This document shows, piece after piece, positions 1 through 5,616 of a stretch of DNA of 7,899 bases (within the stretch, counting starts at the first letter, position 1; every line of letters begins with the position of its first letter). The translations under genes and the position numbers were made by a program. The stretch is taken from the NCBI GenBank assembly GCA_944321005.1, contig CALUJT010000098.1, positions 1 through 7,899 of the forward strand, given 5' to 3'. The notes below the pieces were generated by a model. It did not search any database and was not told the origin of the DNA. It was given only the letters and a program-made list of their open reading frames with translations. The DNA is from an uncultured Atopobiaceae bacterium (GTDB lineage: Bacteria; Actinomycetota; Coriobacteriia; Coriobacteriales; Atopobiaceae).

Positions 1-963
1 GGCCCCGCGGCGGGGCTCTGCGACGTTGCTACCGCTCAGGGCATCGTCTCCAGCCTGGGCATGGGCCTCATGATGGGCTCCGGCGCGGGAGTGGTCCTCA
101 AGGACATCCTGCCGCATGCGGCGAGCGTGCTGCGCAGGCGCCGCGCATCCGATGGCGAGGTGCGCGGCGGCCACGGCTGGAGCCGCCTCGAGCGCGGCAC
201 CCTTGCCCTCATGGTGGCCGCCGCGGCGCTGCTCGTGTGCATCGGCCTTGGGCTGGGACCGGTCGTGGCGGTGGTCGTGGTGCTCCTGGCCTTTGTGACC
301 ACCATCATGAGCGCGCAGTCCGTAGGCCAGACCGGCATCGACCCGATGGAGATCTTCGGCCTCATCGTGCTGCTCGCCGTGGCGGCGTTCTCCAGCGCGA
401 CGCAGGTGCAGCTCTTCTACGTGGCGGGCGTGGTGGCCGTGGCGTGCGGCCTGGCCGGCGACGTCATGAGCGACTTCAAGACCGGCGCCATCATCGGCAC
501 GAGCCCGCGCGCCATGTGGGTGGGCCAGGCCATCGGCGCGCTTCTGGGCACCGTGGTGGCCGTTGCCGTGCTGGTGACGCTCTTCTCCGCGTACGGGCCG
601 GGCGCGTTTGGCTCGGGGCAGATGTTCGTCTCCGCTCAGGCGAGCGTGGTGGCCACGATGGTCTCCGGCATCCCGAGCGTGCCCGGCTTCGTGATCGGGC
701 TTCTGGGCGGCGTCGCGCTCTACTGGGCCGGGCTGCCGGCCATGATGTTTGGCCTCGGCGTCTACCTGCCGTTCTACATGTCCCTTACGGCGGCCCTGGG
801 CGCGGGCGTCAAGTGGGTCTACGACCGCGTCTCCGCGCGCGGGGGCGACTCCGAGGGTGCGGAAGAGCGCGGCATCATGGTTGCCTCCGGCGTGCTCGGC
901 GGCGAGTCCATCGTGGGCGTGGTCATCGCGCTCGCGAGCGTGGTGAGCGGCCTGGCCGGGTAG
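1..963 (+). CDS. OPT family oligopeptide transporter, C-terminal part (5' end outside window)
   Basis: The frame is open from base 1 and ends at TAG 961-963, giving about 320 visible residues. Prokaryotic OPT proteins are usually over 500 residues, so roughly the C-terminal half is seen; the ATG at 61 is internal. The family is a set of multi-spanning membrane proteins that import oligopeptides or metal chelates. Diagnostic stretches are SVGQTGIDPMEIFGLIVLL, then GDVMSDFKTGAIIGTSPRAM (the family's D-x-KTG-x-x-x-G-x-x-PR signature), then AMMFGLGVYLPFYMSLTAALG, and a C-terminal IMVASGVLGGESIVGVVIALASVV. Hydrophobic segments alternate with short charged loops throughout, and one longer hydrophilic loop (RRRRASDGEVRGGHGWSRLERG, about bases 136-204) follows the first visible helix. 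The gene converges on the P-type ATPase. Family assignment is strong; the substrate cannot be read from the sequence. Confidence 0.9.
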   Translation, partial: GPAAGLCDVATAQGIVSSLGMGLMMGSGAGVVLKDILPHAASVLRRRRASDGEVRGGHGWSRLERGTLALMVAAAALLVCIGLGLGPVVAVVVVLLAFVTTIMSAQSVGQTGIDPMEIFGLIVLLAVAAFSSATQVQLFYVAGVVAVACGLAGDVMSDFKTGAIIGTSPRAMWVGQAIGALLGTVVAVAVLVTLFSAYGPGAFGSGQMFVSAQASVVATMVSGIPSVPGFVIGLLGGVALYWAGLPAMMFGLGVYLPFYMSLTAALGAGVKWVYDRVSARGGDSEGAEERGIMVASGVLGGESIVGVVIALASVVSGLAG

Positions 964-1061
964 GCGAGGCCGTCACAGGAGCTGGGGCTGTCAAAACAGG
1001 CGCGCCGTTGGGTATTGAGGGCTCGCCGCGTCCGGCCGCGCTGGCTCCGCGCACATCCCCT

Positions 1062-1086
1062 GGGGCGATTGGGCAACATCCTTGAT
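1062..1086 (-). repeat. Intergenic repeat family 1, copy 1 (left arm of inverted repeat)
   Basis: This 25-nt element reads on the + strand as GGGGCGATTGGGCAACATCC followed by TTGAT. Its reverse complement recurs at 1103-1127 (24 of 25 matches) and at 1209-1230 (22 of 22). It is the only copy in this orientation. Confidence 0.85.
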
Positions 1087-1102
1087 ATCTGACCCTTACG
1101 TA

Positions 1103-1127
1103 ATCAAGGATGCTGCCCAATCGCCCC
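1103..1127 (+). repeat. Intergenic repeat family 1, copy 2 (right arm of inverted repeat)
   Basis: Inverted copy of 1062-1086 with one mismatch, C at 1113 where the perfect complement would have T. The two arms are separated by 16 nt (1087-1102), so a 25-bp stem with one mismatch can form in RNA, or a cruciform in DNA. No T-run follows, so a standard intrinsic terminator is not shown, although the position between convergent genes would suit one. Confidence 0.85.
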
Positions 1128-1208
1128 GTTTATCTGGCGAGAAGAACGGTCCGGGCCGCGTCCTTATCGCCTCGCGGCTCCTCGCGGGGTCCGAATGGCG
1201 ACGCTGGC

Positions 1209-1230
1209 ATCAAGGATGTTGCCCAATCGC
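1209..1230 (+). repeat. Intergenic repeat family 1, copy 3
   Basis: This copy is a perfect reverse complement of 1065-1086 over 22 nt and has the same orientation as copy 2. It is followed after GACC by six T residues (1235-1240). Copy 1 can therefore pair with either copy 2 or copy 3, and only the long-range pairing with copy 3 places a T-run after the stem. Confidence 0.8.
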
Positions 1231-1324
1231 GACCTTTTTTGCCGGGGCGGACCGAAGCCGGAACGAAGCCAGGCCGAGGCCGGGGCCGCTCGGCAACGCC
1301 CGGGTGCGGAAGGGACGCGGCGCC

Positions 1325-1348
1325 CGCAGGGCCCCGGCCCGCCCTGCG
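1325..1348 (-). terminator. GC hairpin just after the ATPase stop codon
   Basis: CGCAGGGC (1325-1332) and GCCCTGCG (1341-1348) form a perfect 8-bp stem with an 8-nt loop. It abuts the stop codon of the P-type ATPase read on the minus strand. No U-tract follows on the minus strand, so termination is inferred from position and stem stability only. Confidence 0.4.
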
Positions 1349-4030
1349 CTACTCCTCGCCGCGGTTCTCGTGGCGCACGAGGCGACGGCGGTAGAGCCAG
1401 GTCTCGTGCCGGTTGTCCCAGAGCTTGAACGCCTCGGCCACGAGGGTGGGCACCACGGAGAGCGCGAGCGCGCACGCCCAGCTGAAGGGCCCGATGGGAG
1501 CCAGGCCAAAGACCGCGCCCACGGGCTCCACCAGCACGAGCGCCGAGAAGGCCGCGATCACCCCGAGCGCGCTCCACACGAGCGGCATGTTGTCGCGAAC
1601 CGTGCGGCGGAAGACCGAGTCGCGCGTGCGCACCGTGAAGACGTGCAGCACGCTGGTGAACGCCACCACGAGGAAGCACATGGTCTGCCCCGCGGCGAGC
1701 GACGGCCCCTCCCCGCCCGGCAGCCACGCGAAGGTGCCCAGCCAGAACGCGAGCAGGCCCACCGCCGCAAACGCCGCGGTCTGCAGAGCGATGACGCGCG
1801 TGATGCCGGAGAAGAAGCTCTCCGTGCGCCCGATGGGCCGGCGCGCCATGATCCGCTCGTCGCTCACGTCGTTGGCGAGGTTGAGGCCCGGGATGCCGTC
1901 TCCCAGCACGTTGATGAGCAGCAGCATCACCGGGGTGAGCGGCGTGCCCCAGCCCATGAGCTGGGCGCCCAGCATGACGGCGATCTCCGAGAGGTTGCAC
2001 GCCAGGAGGAAGTAGACGGTCCGCTTGATGTTGGAGAAGACGTTGCGCCCCTCGCGCACCGCCGAGACGATGGTGGCGAAGTTGTCGTCCGTGAGGACCA
2101 TGTCAGCCGCGGCCTTGGCGACCTCGGTGCCGGAGCGGCCCATGGCAACGCCCACGTCCGCCGCCTTGAGGGCCGGGGCGTCGTTCACGCCGTCACCCGT
2201 CATGGCCACGACCTCGCCCTGCTCCTGCCACGCCTCCACGATGCGGATCTTGTCCTCCGGGGAGACGCGCGCGTAGACGGAGTACGAGCGCACGTTCTCC
2301 ACGAGCTCCTCGTCTGTCATCGCGGCGAGCTGGCGGCCCGTGACCACGGGCGCGCCCGCGCGGATGAGCCCCAGCTGCTGGGCGATGGCGCCCGCCGTGG
2401 CGGCGTGGTCGCCCGTGATCATGACGGTGCGCACGCCCGCGCGCCGCGCGAGCGCGATGGCCTCGGCGGCCTCCGGGCGCGGCGGGTCCATGAGGCCCAC
2501 GATGCCCTCGAAGACGAGGTCGCGCTCCAAGGCCTCGAGCTCGCCGTCCGCTGGGAGCTCGTCCACCACTCGGCTGCCCAGCGCAATCACGCGCAGCGCG
2601 TCGTGGGCGAAGGAGTCGTGTGCCGCCTGACGCGCCGCGAGCTCCTCGGCGCCGGCCGCCGCAAAGGGCAGCCGGTCGAAGGCTCCCTTGGTGAGCACGA
2701 GAAAGCGGCCCTCCGGCAGCGCGTGCACGCTTGTCATCATCTTGCGGGCAGACGAGAAGGGCACCTCGCCCACGCGCGGGAGCTCCGCCAGAAGCGCCTC
2801 GCGCGTCTCGCCGGAGGCGGAGAGCAGGCGCACGATGGCGGTTTCCGTGGCATCGCCCACGATCTTCTCGCCACCCGCGCCGTCCGGCTCGACGGTGGCG
2901 TTGCTGGCAAGGGCAAGGCGGCGGAGAAGAGCCAGCGCCCGCGGGTCCTCCGTGCGCTCCCCCACCTCGACGGCCGGTGCGCCCGGCACCCAGGCACGGC
3001 GCACACTCATGCGGTTCTGCGTGAGCGTACCCGTCTTGTCCGAGCAGATGACCGAGGTCGATCCCAGGGTCTCCACCGCGGGGAGCTTGCGGATGAGGGC
3101 GTGCCTCTGCGCCATGTTGCGCACGCCGCGCGTGAGCGTGAGGGTGACTATGAGCTGCAGGGTCTCCGGCACGGCCGCCACGGCCAGGGAGACCGCGGCG
3201 AGCATCATGGCCCAGAACTCCTCGCCCTGCTGAAGACCCGTTGCCAGCAGCGCCACGGCGGCGAGCACGGCCACCGCGCTCACACCGTGCACCACGCGGG
3301 CGAGCCTGCGCTGGAGCGGCGTCTGAATCTTCTGGGCGTCGTTCAGGAACGATGCGATGCGCCCCATCTCGGTACGCATGCCTGTGGCGGTGACCACGGC
3401 GCGCGCGTTGCCCGCAGTGACGAGACAGCCCGAGAAGACCATGTTCACGCGGTCGCCCACGGGGGCGTCCTTCTCGACGAGGGCGTCCGCGTCCTTCTCC
3501 GCCGGCTCTGACTCGCCGGTGAGCGAGGACTCGTCCACCGCGAGGCCCGTAGCCTCGACGAGGCGCGCGTCCGCCGGCACGAGGTCGCCGGTCTTGAGAA
3601 GGATCACGTCGCCGGGAACCACCGCCGGGGTCTCCACCTCCGTGCGTACGCCTTCCCGCAGCACGAGGCAGGTAGGGCTGTTGAGGTCGCGCAGGGCCTC
3701 GAGGGCCCGCTCGGCGCCGCGCTCCTGCGTCACGGCGAGGATGACGTTCATGGCGATGACGGCCAGGATGACGACGGGCTCCACGTACCCGTGGCCCTCG
3801 CGCACTGCCAGCGCGAGCGAGAGCCCAGCGGCGAGAAGGAGTATGAGGTTGGCGACGTCCTTGAACTGTCGGAGCACCATAGAGGGCACAGACTCTGGCT
3901 TGGACTGCTGGTACTCGTTGGGCCCGTGCGCGGCGATGAGGTCGCTCACCTGTTGCTTGTTGAGCCCGTAGTCCGGATTTGAGGAGAGTTCTTCGATGGT
4001 TCTAGAGGCGGAGATGCTCCAATACTTCAT
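1349..4030 (-). CDS. P2-type cation-transporting ATPase (Ca2+-ATPase-like)
   Basis: This 893-residue integral membrane pump couples ATP hydrolysis to cation translocation through a phospho-aspartate intermediate. Layout: N-terminal cation-ATPase domain (about 1-55), M1-M2 hairpin (about 58-100), actuator domain with TGES at 171-174, M3-M4 (about 247-302), phosphorylation motif DKTGTLT at 331-337 (phospho-Asp 331), nucleotide-domain KGA at 448-450, DPPRPE at 515-520, MITGD at 537-541, TGDGVNDAPALKAADVGVAMG at 611-631, then M5-M10 to about 868. Residues matching SERCA Ca2+ ligands are E289 (M4), N679 and E682 (M5, NLSE), and N707 and D711 (M6). M4 reads VPETLQ rather than PEGLP, and M6 has Gly 710 where SERCA has Thr 799. 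Ca2+ is therefore likely but not proven; Mn2+ or another cation is possible. The start ATG at 4028-4030 is preceded by GAGGG at rather short spacing. The gene stands alone, convergent with the OPT gene. Confidence 0.95.
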   Translation of the reverse strand: MKYWSISASRTIEELSSNPDYGLNKQQVSDLIAAHGPNEYQQSKPESVPSMVLRQFKDVANLILLLAAGLSLALAVREGHGYVEPVVILAVIAMNVILAVTQERGAERALEALRDLNSPTCLVLREGVRTEVETPAVVPGDVILLKTGDLVPADARLVEATGLAVDESSLTGESEPAEKDADALVEKDAPVGDRVNMVFSGCLVTAGNARAVVTATGMRTEMGRIASFLNDAQKIQTPLQRRLARVVHGVSAVAVLAAVALLATGLQQGEEFWAMMLAAVSLAVAAVPETLQLIVTLTLTRGVRNMAQRHALIRKLPAVETLGSTSVICSDKTGTLTQNRMSVRRAWVPGAPAVEVGERTEDPRALALLRRLALASNATVEPDGAGGEKIVGDATETAIVRLLSASGETREALLAELPRVGEVPFSSARKMMTSVHALPEGRFLVLTKGAFDRLPFAAAGAEELAARQAAHDSFAHDALRVIALGSRVVDELPADGELEALERDLVFEGIVGLMDPPRPEAAEAIALARRAGVRTVMITGDHAATAGAIAQQLGLIRAGAPVVTGRQLAAMTDEELVENVRSYSVYARVSPEDKIRIVEAWQEQGEVVAMTGDGVNDAPALKAADVGVAMGRSGTEVAKAAADMVLTDDNFATIVSAVREGRNVFSNIKRTVYFLLACNLSEIAVMLGAQLMGWGTPLTPVMLLLINVLGDGIPGLNLANDVSDERIMARRPIGRTESFFSGITRVIALQTAAFAAVGLLAFWLGTFAWLPGGEGPSLAAGQTMCFLVVAFTSVLHVFTVRTRDSVFRRTVRDNMPLVWSALGVIAAFSALVLVEPVGAVFGLAPIGPFSWACALALSVVPTLVAEAFKLWDNRHETWLYRRRLVRHENRGEE

Positions 4031-4073
4031 GTCCCTCGTTTCGTGTTCGGGGGGCTGCTACCTGTAATGTAAA

Positions 4074-4089
4074 TACCATCCGTTTGGTA
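4074..4089. promoter_or_regulatory. Operator-like palindrome upstream of the P-type ATPase
   Basis: TACCATCCGTTTGGTA is an inverted repeat of TACCA and TGGTA around 6 nt. A second, overlapping dyad pairs TGCTACC (4056-4062) with GGTAGCA (4086-4092). It lies 44-59 bp upstream of the ATPase start. Read on the minus strand it follows a CATAAT hexamer (rc of 4093-4098), a possible -10, so a bound repressor would block that promoter. No convincing -35 accompanies the hexamer, and no cognate regulator is recognised. Confidence 0.35.
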
Positions 4090-4094
4090 GCATT

Positions 4095-4172
4095 ATGCGC
4101 GGCCGACCGTCGGAACCAGAAGCTCTCCACAGGTTGCGCGATGGGTATGAGCTGCGGCGCGTTGCCGAATAA
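4095..4172 (+). other. Doubtful 25-codon ORF, possible truncated helix-turn-helix start
   Basis: ATG at 4095 opens a short frame ending at TAA 4170-4172 and reading MRGRPSEPEALHRLRDGYEL then RRVAE. It is highly charged and ends where an HTH segment of the kind 'RVAEELGVS' would be expected to continue, so it could be the beginning of a truncated DNA-binding protein. There is no clear ribosome-binding site, and the palindrome at 4074-4089 lies immediately upstream. It may be chance. I do not assign a function. Confidence 0.2.
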
Positions 4173-4238
4173 CTGAATGGGGCACGATAGGATAAAGAGG
4201 AGCTCCACAACCAGACGCTTCAAACTTGTTTGTAGATT

Positions 4239-4336
4239 GGTGACCGTCCCCAACATACCATGCATGCTTCGTGCTGGATCCCGAAGGCAACAGCATCGAG
4301 GCCATGCTCCACGACTACGAGGGTAGCCTCACCTGA
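4239..4336 (+). pseudogene. 3' remnant of a glyoxalase/VOC-family gene, frameshifted
   Basis: From 4256 to TGA 4334-4336 one frame reads YHACFVLDPEGNSIEAMLHD and then YEGSLT. The stretch FVLDPEGNxIEAMLH is the typical C-terminal strand of VOC (glyoxalase/bleomycin-resistance fold) proteins, including the conserved Glu that serves as a metal ligand in many members. Just upstream a different frame reads GDRPQ (4239-4253). Removing two bases (CA at 4254-4255) would join them as GDRPQYHACFVLDPEGN, which suits the family. A stop at 4241-4243 closes the downstream frame and a stop at 4233-4235 closes the upstream one, and no start or N-terminal half is present. A full VOC protein is about 120-140 residues, so most of the gene is lost. 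Confidence 0.65.
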
Positions 4337-4507
4337 GGGACGTGAGCGCCCAGCCCCCCACGCCTGCATTCACCATGCCTCTGCGGACACGACCGGCTGC
4401 TTTTGAACCGGGTTTTTTCCGCAGAAACATGGTGATTGAAACTGCAGCCGCACCAAGCTGGGGGCCAGGCGAGTCAGCCCTCGAAGTCGAGCCGTGCCAA
4501 CTTGGCG
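4337..4507. other. Gene-free stretch before the small membrane protein gene
   Basis: Apart from the terminator-like hairpin at 4393-4418, I see no coding frame with a credible start, no recognisable RNA gene and no repeat shared with the rest of the window. With the VOC remnant and the ATPase upstream region it completes a 518-bp gap between genes (4031-4548). Confidence 0.5.
4393..4418 (+). terminator. Terminator-like hairpin with T6 tract after the VOC remnant
   Basis: CCGG (4393-4396) and CCGG (4408-4411) form a short stem, extended by a T-A pair beyond one mismatch, and are followed by G and six T residues (4413-4418). An outer 8-bp dyad, TCTGCGGA (4380-4387) and TCCGCAGA (4418-4425), encloses it. 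The position 57 nt past the VOC stop codon suits the old terminator of that decayed gene. The stem is weak. Confidence 0.4.
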
Positions 4508-4513
4508 TATGAT
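4508..4513 (+). promoter_or_regulatory. Candidate -10 element for the small membrane protein
   Basis: TATGAT, five of six matches to the TATAAT consensus, lies 35 nt before the ATG at 4549 and would give a leader of about 28-30 nt. No good -35 hexamer is visible 16-18 nt upstream. Confidence 0.4.
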
Positions 4514-4548
4514 GGGTGGCATCGTTCTCACTCCCCCAGGAGGTTCCC

Positions 4549-4806
4549 ATGGACATCGTGTCCATCGTTCTTGGCGTCGTTGCCCTTGCCACTGCGTTCA
4601 CGCCATTCATCTGGCTTCAGGTCGTGGGCGGCTTTGTGGGCATCGCGGGCATCGTGCTCGCACGGAAGGCCAAGAAGGCAGACTATCGAAAGAGCCTTAC
4701 CACGGCCATCGGAATGCTCTGCTCCGTCACCGGCACGCTCCTGTGCTTTCTCACGCCGGTGCTCTCGCTCCTGAGCAACGTCGCGCTCTTCATCATGACG
4801 CGATAG
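4549..4806 (+). CDS. Small hydrophobic membrane protein of unknown function (85 aa)
   Basis: I do not recognise this protein. The chosen ATG at 4549 is preceded by a perfect AGGAGG (4538-4543) with a 5-nt spacer; a GTG at 4516 in the same frame lacks such a site and is less likely. Residues 1-38 form a hydrophobic hairpin (VSIVLGVVALATAF, a Thr-Pro-Phe turn, then WLQVVGGFVGIAGIVLA). A basic loop RKAKKADYRK (39-48) follows, probably cytoplasmic. A second hydrophobic stretch (about 52-83) contains a Pro at 70, suggesting one or two more helices. There is no signal peptidase site, metal motif or catalytic signature. The layout resembles small DUF4190-type Gly-rich membrane proteins, but this is only a resemblance. 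It stands alone, with a promoter-like hexamer upstream and a hairpin directly after the stop. Confidence 0.8.
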   Translation: MDIVSIVLGVVALATAFTPFIWLQVVGGFVGIAGIVLARKAKKADYRKSLTTAIGMLCSVTGTLLCFLTPVLSLLSNVALFIMTR

Positions 4807-4807
4807 A

Positions 4808-4822
4808 GCGCGCTTCGCGCGC
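4808..4822 (+). terminator. GCGCGC hairpin directly after the small membrane protein gene
   Basis: GCGCGC (4808-4813), loop TTC, GCGCGC (4817-4822) form a perfect 6-bp GC stem one base after the stop codon. No T-run follows. It could stabilise the 3' end or act as a terminator. Confidence 0.35.
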
Positions 4823-4856
4823 CGCCAGACAAATAGATGGCCGCCCTATTGCACAG

Positions 4857-4875
4857 TTTGCCCGTTCGTGCGATG
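4857..4875 (+). repeat. Intergenic repeat family 2, copy a
   Basis: TTTGCCCGTTCGTGCGATG matches the family core GCCCTTCGTGCGATG with one extra base (G after GCCC). It lies 41 nt before copy b in the same orientation. Confidence 0.7.
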
Positions 4876-4890
4876 TACGCCGGCATCCCT

Positions 4891-4916
4891 GCAAGGTTTT
4901 GCCCTTCGTGCGATGC
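4891..4916 (+). repeat. Intergenic repeat family 2, copy b
   Basis: GCAAGGTTTTGCCCTTCGTG followed by CGATGC. It matches the reverse complement of copy e (5056-5081) at 25 of 26 positions, making a long inverted repeat that encloses about 140 bp, including an AT-rich centre (about 4943-5000). Confidence 0.8.
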
Positions 4917-5015
4917 CATTTCGGAGGCGCTGCAGGGGCGAGCTTTCTTTTATATTAGCAATTTCATGCTCTCCATTACTACAAAGATGGCCATACGCTG
5001 CGAGACCTGTATTTT

Positions 5016-5031
5016 GCATCGCACGAAGGGC
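5016..5031 (-). repeat. Intergenic repeat family 2, copy c
   Basis: GCATCGCACGAAGGGC is a perfect 16-nt reverse complement of the core of copy b (4901-4916). Similarity stops at the core: the flanking AAAACC of copy e is replaced here by ACTTCC. Confidence 0.75.
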
Positions 5032-5041
5032 ACTTCCTCGC

Positions 5042-5052
5042 GCGCGAAGGGC
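5042..5052 (-). repeat. Intergenic repeat family 2, degenerate copy d
   Basis: GCGCGAAGGGC differs at one base from the GCACGAAGGGC core of copies c and e. It lies between them, 21 nt after c and 19 nt before e, so the three right-hand units run head to tail at about 20-nt spacing, roughly two helical turns. Confidence 0.55.
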
Positions 5053-5055
5053 GCC

Positions 5056-5081
5056 GCATCGCACGAAGGGCAAAACCTCGC
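5056..5081 (-). repeat. Intergenic repeat family 2, copy e, inside a stem-loop
   Basis: This 26-nt unit is the inverted partner of copy b. Its left end overlaps an 8-bp dyad, CGCCGCAT (5052-5059) and ATGCGGCG (5082-5089), so the unit sits in the loop of a small hairpin just upstream of the flavodoxin -10 element. The repeats a-e and the AT-rich centre fill the 336-bp gap 4807-5142; I see no gene in it. Confidence 0.75.
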
Positions 5082-5100
5082 ATGCGGCGGCCCGTGGGTG

Positions 5101-5106
5101 TACAAT
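5101..5106 (+). promoter_or_regulatory. Candidate -10 element of the flavodoxin gene
   Basis: TACAAT, five of six to consensus, lies 36 nt before the flavodoxin ATG. The -35 position (about 5078-5083) falls inside repeat copy e and its hairpin and has no consensus hexamer, so promoter use could depend on what binds or folds there. Confidence 0.45.
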
Positions 5107-5142
5107 AAGTGACGGTGCGTTACCTATTGGAAGGAGCCCAGC

Positions 5143-5616
5143 ATGAAGAAGCTCGTCGCATACTTCTCCGCCACCGGGACCACGGCTCGTGCTGCAGGCG
5201 AGCTGGCCAGGGCGATTGGCGCCGACCTCTTTGAGATCGTGCCCGAGCAGCCATACACCGCAGCGGACCTGGACTGGCGCAACAAGAGCAGCCGCAGCTC
5301 GCTCGAGATGGCAGACGACGCATGCCGCCCCGCCGTCGTTGGAGGCGTGGAGAACATGGCGGCCTACGAAATCGTCTACGTGGGATTCCCCATCTGGTGG
5401 TATGTTGAGCCGCGCATCGTGGACACCTTCCTCGAGGCGTACGACCTCTCCGGCAAGACCATCGTGCCGTTTGCCACGAGCGGAGGCAGCGGGCTCGGCA
5501 AGGCGCCGCAGCGCATGGCCGAACTCGCACCGGGCGCCACGGTCCTCGAGGGCAGGATGCTCAACGGCAACCCCGACACAGATGAGCTTCGCACCTGGGC
5601 GGAGAACGTCTGCTAA
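5143..5616 (+). CDS. Flavodoxin (Flavodoxin_4-like, FMN-binding electron carrier)
   Basis: A 157-residue cytoplasmic protein, the usual length for a short-chain flavodoxin. Beta-strand KKLVAYFSATGTT at the N-terminus carries the FMN phosphate loop (SATGTT, 9-14). EIVPEQPYTAADLDW follows (about 31-45), as in the family that begins strand 2 with 'feI.p..pYt..Dl'. GFPIWWYVEPRIVDTFLEAY (81-100) supplies the isoalloxazine-stacking loop with Trp 85-86, and SGKTIVPFATSGGSGLG (103-119) the second FMN loop. This family is commonly found in anaerobes and next to oxidoreductases. The redox partner is not identifiable because both neighbours are unrelated. ATG at 5143 follows AAGGAG (5131-5136) with a 6-nt spacer, supporting the start. 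The TAA stop (5614-5616) lies inside the downstream hairpin stem. The gene is monocistronic. Confidence 0.92.
   Translation: MKKLVAYFSATGTTARAAGELARAIGADLFEIVPEQPYTAADLDWRNKSSRSSLEMADDACRPAVVGGVENMAAYEIVYVGFPIWWYVEPRIVDTFLEAYDLSGKTIVPFATSGGSGLGKAPQRMAELAPGATVLEGRMLNGNPDTDELRTWAENVC

Noticed and set aside
237..1085. A + strand open frame overlapping the OPT gene in another frame
   Set aside because: Arg/Gly/His-rich shadow of a gene whose own frame carries clear OPT motifs and membrane helices.
1062..1127. tRNA or small structured RNA gene
   Set aside because: A single long stem with a 16-nt loop has no cloverleaf, anticodon arm or conserved T-loop sequence, and its arms recur as a repeat.
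1082..3511. An 809-codon open frame on the + strand opposite the P-type ATPase
   Set aside because: It is antisense to a gene with full P-type ATPase motifs. Its translation is an Arg/His/Ala/Gly-rich string with no domain, as expected from GC-rich codon bias.
4002..4265. An 87-codon - strand frame upstream of and overlapping the ATPase start
   Set aside because: It overlaps the ATPase 5' end in another frame, covers the VOC remnant and operator, and shows no recognisable domain or ribosome site.
4857..5081. CRISPR array
   Set aside because: Units face both directions, spacing is irregular (about 19-41 nt, then 100 nt), repeats are degenerate and no cas gene is present.
4857..5089. Complete insertion sequence
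   Set aside because: The inverted repeats enclose only about 200 bp and no transposase-like frame; at most a MITE-type element is possible.
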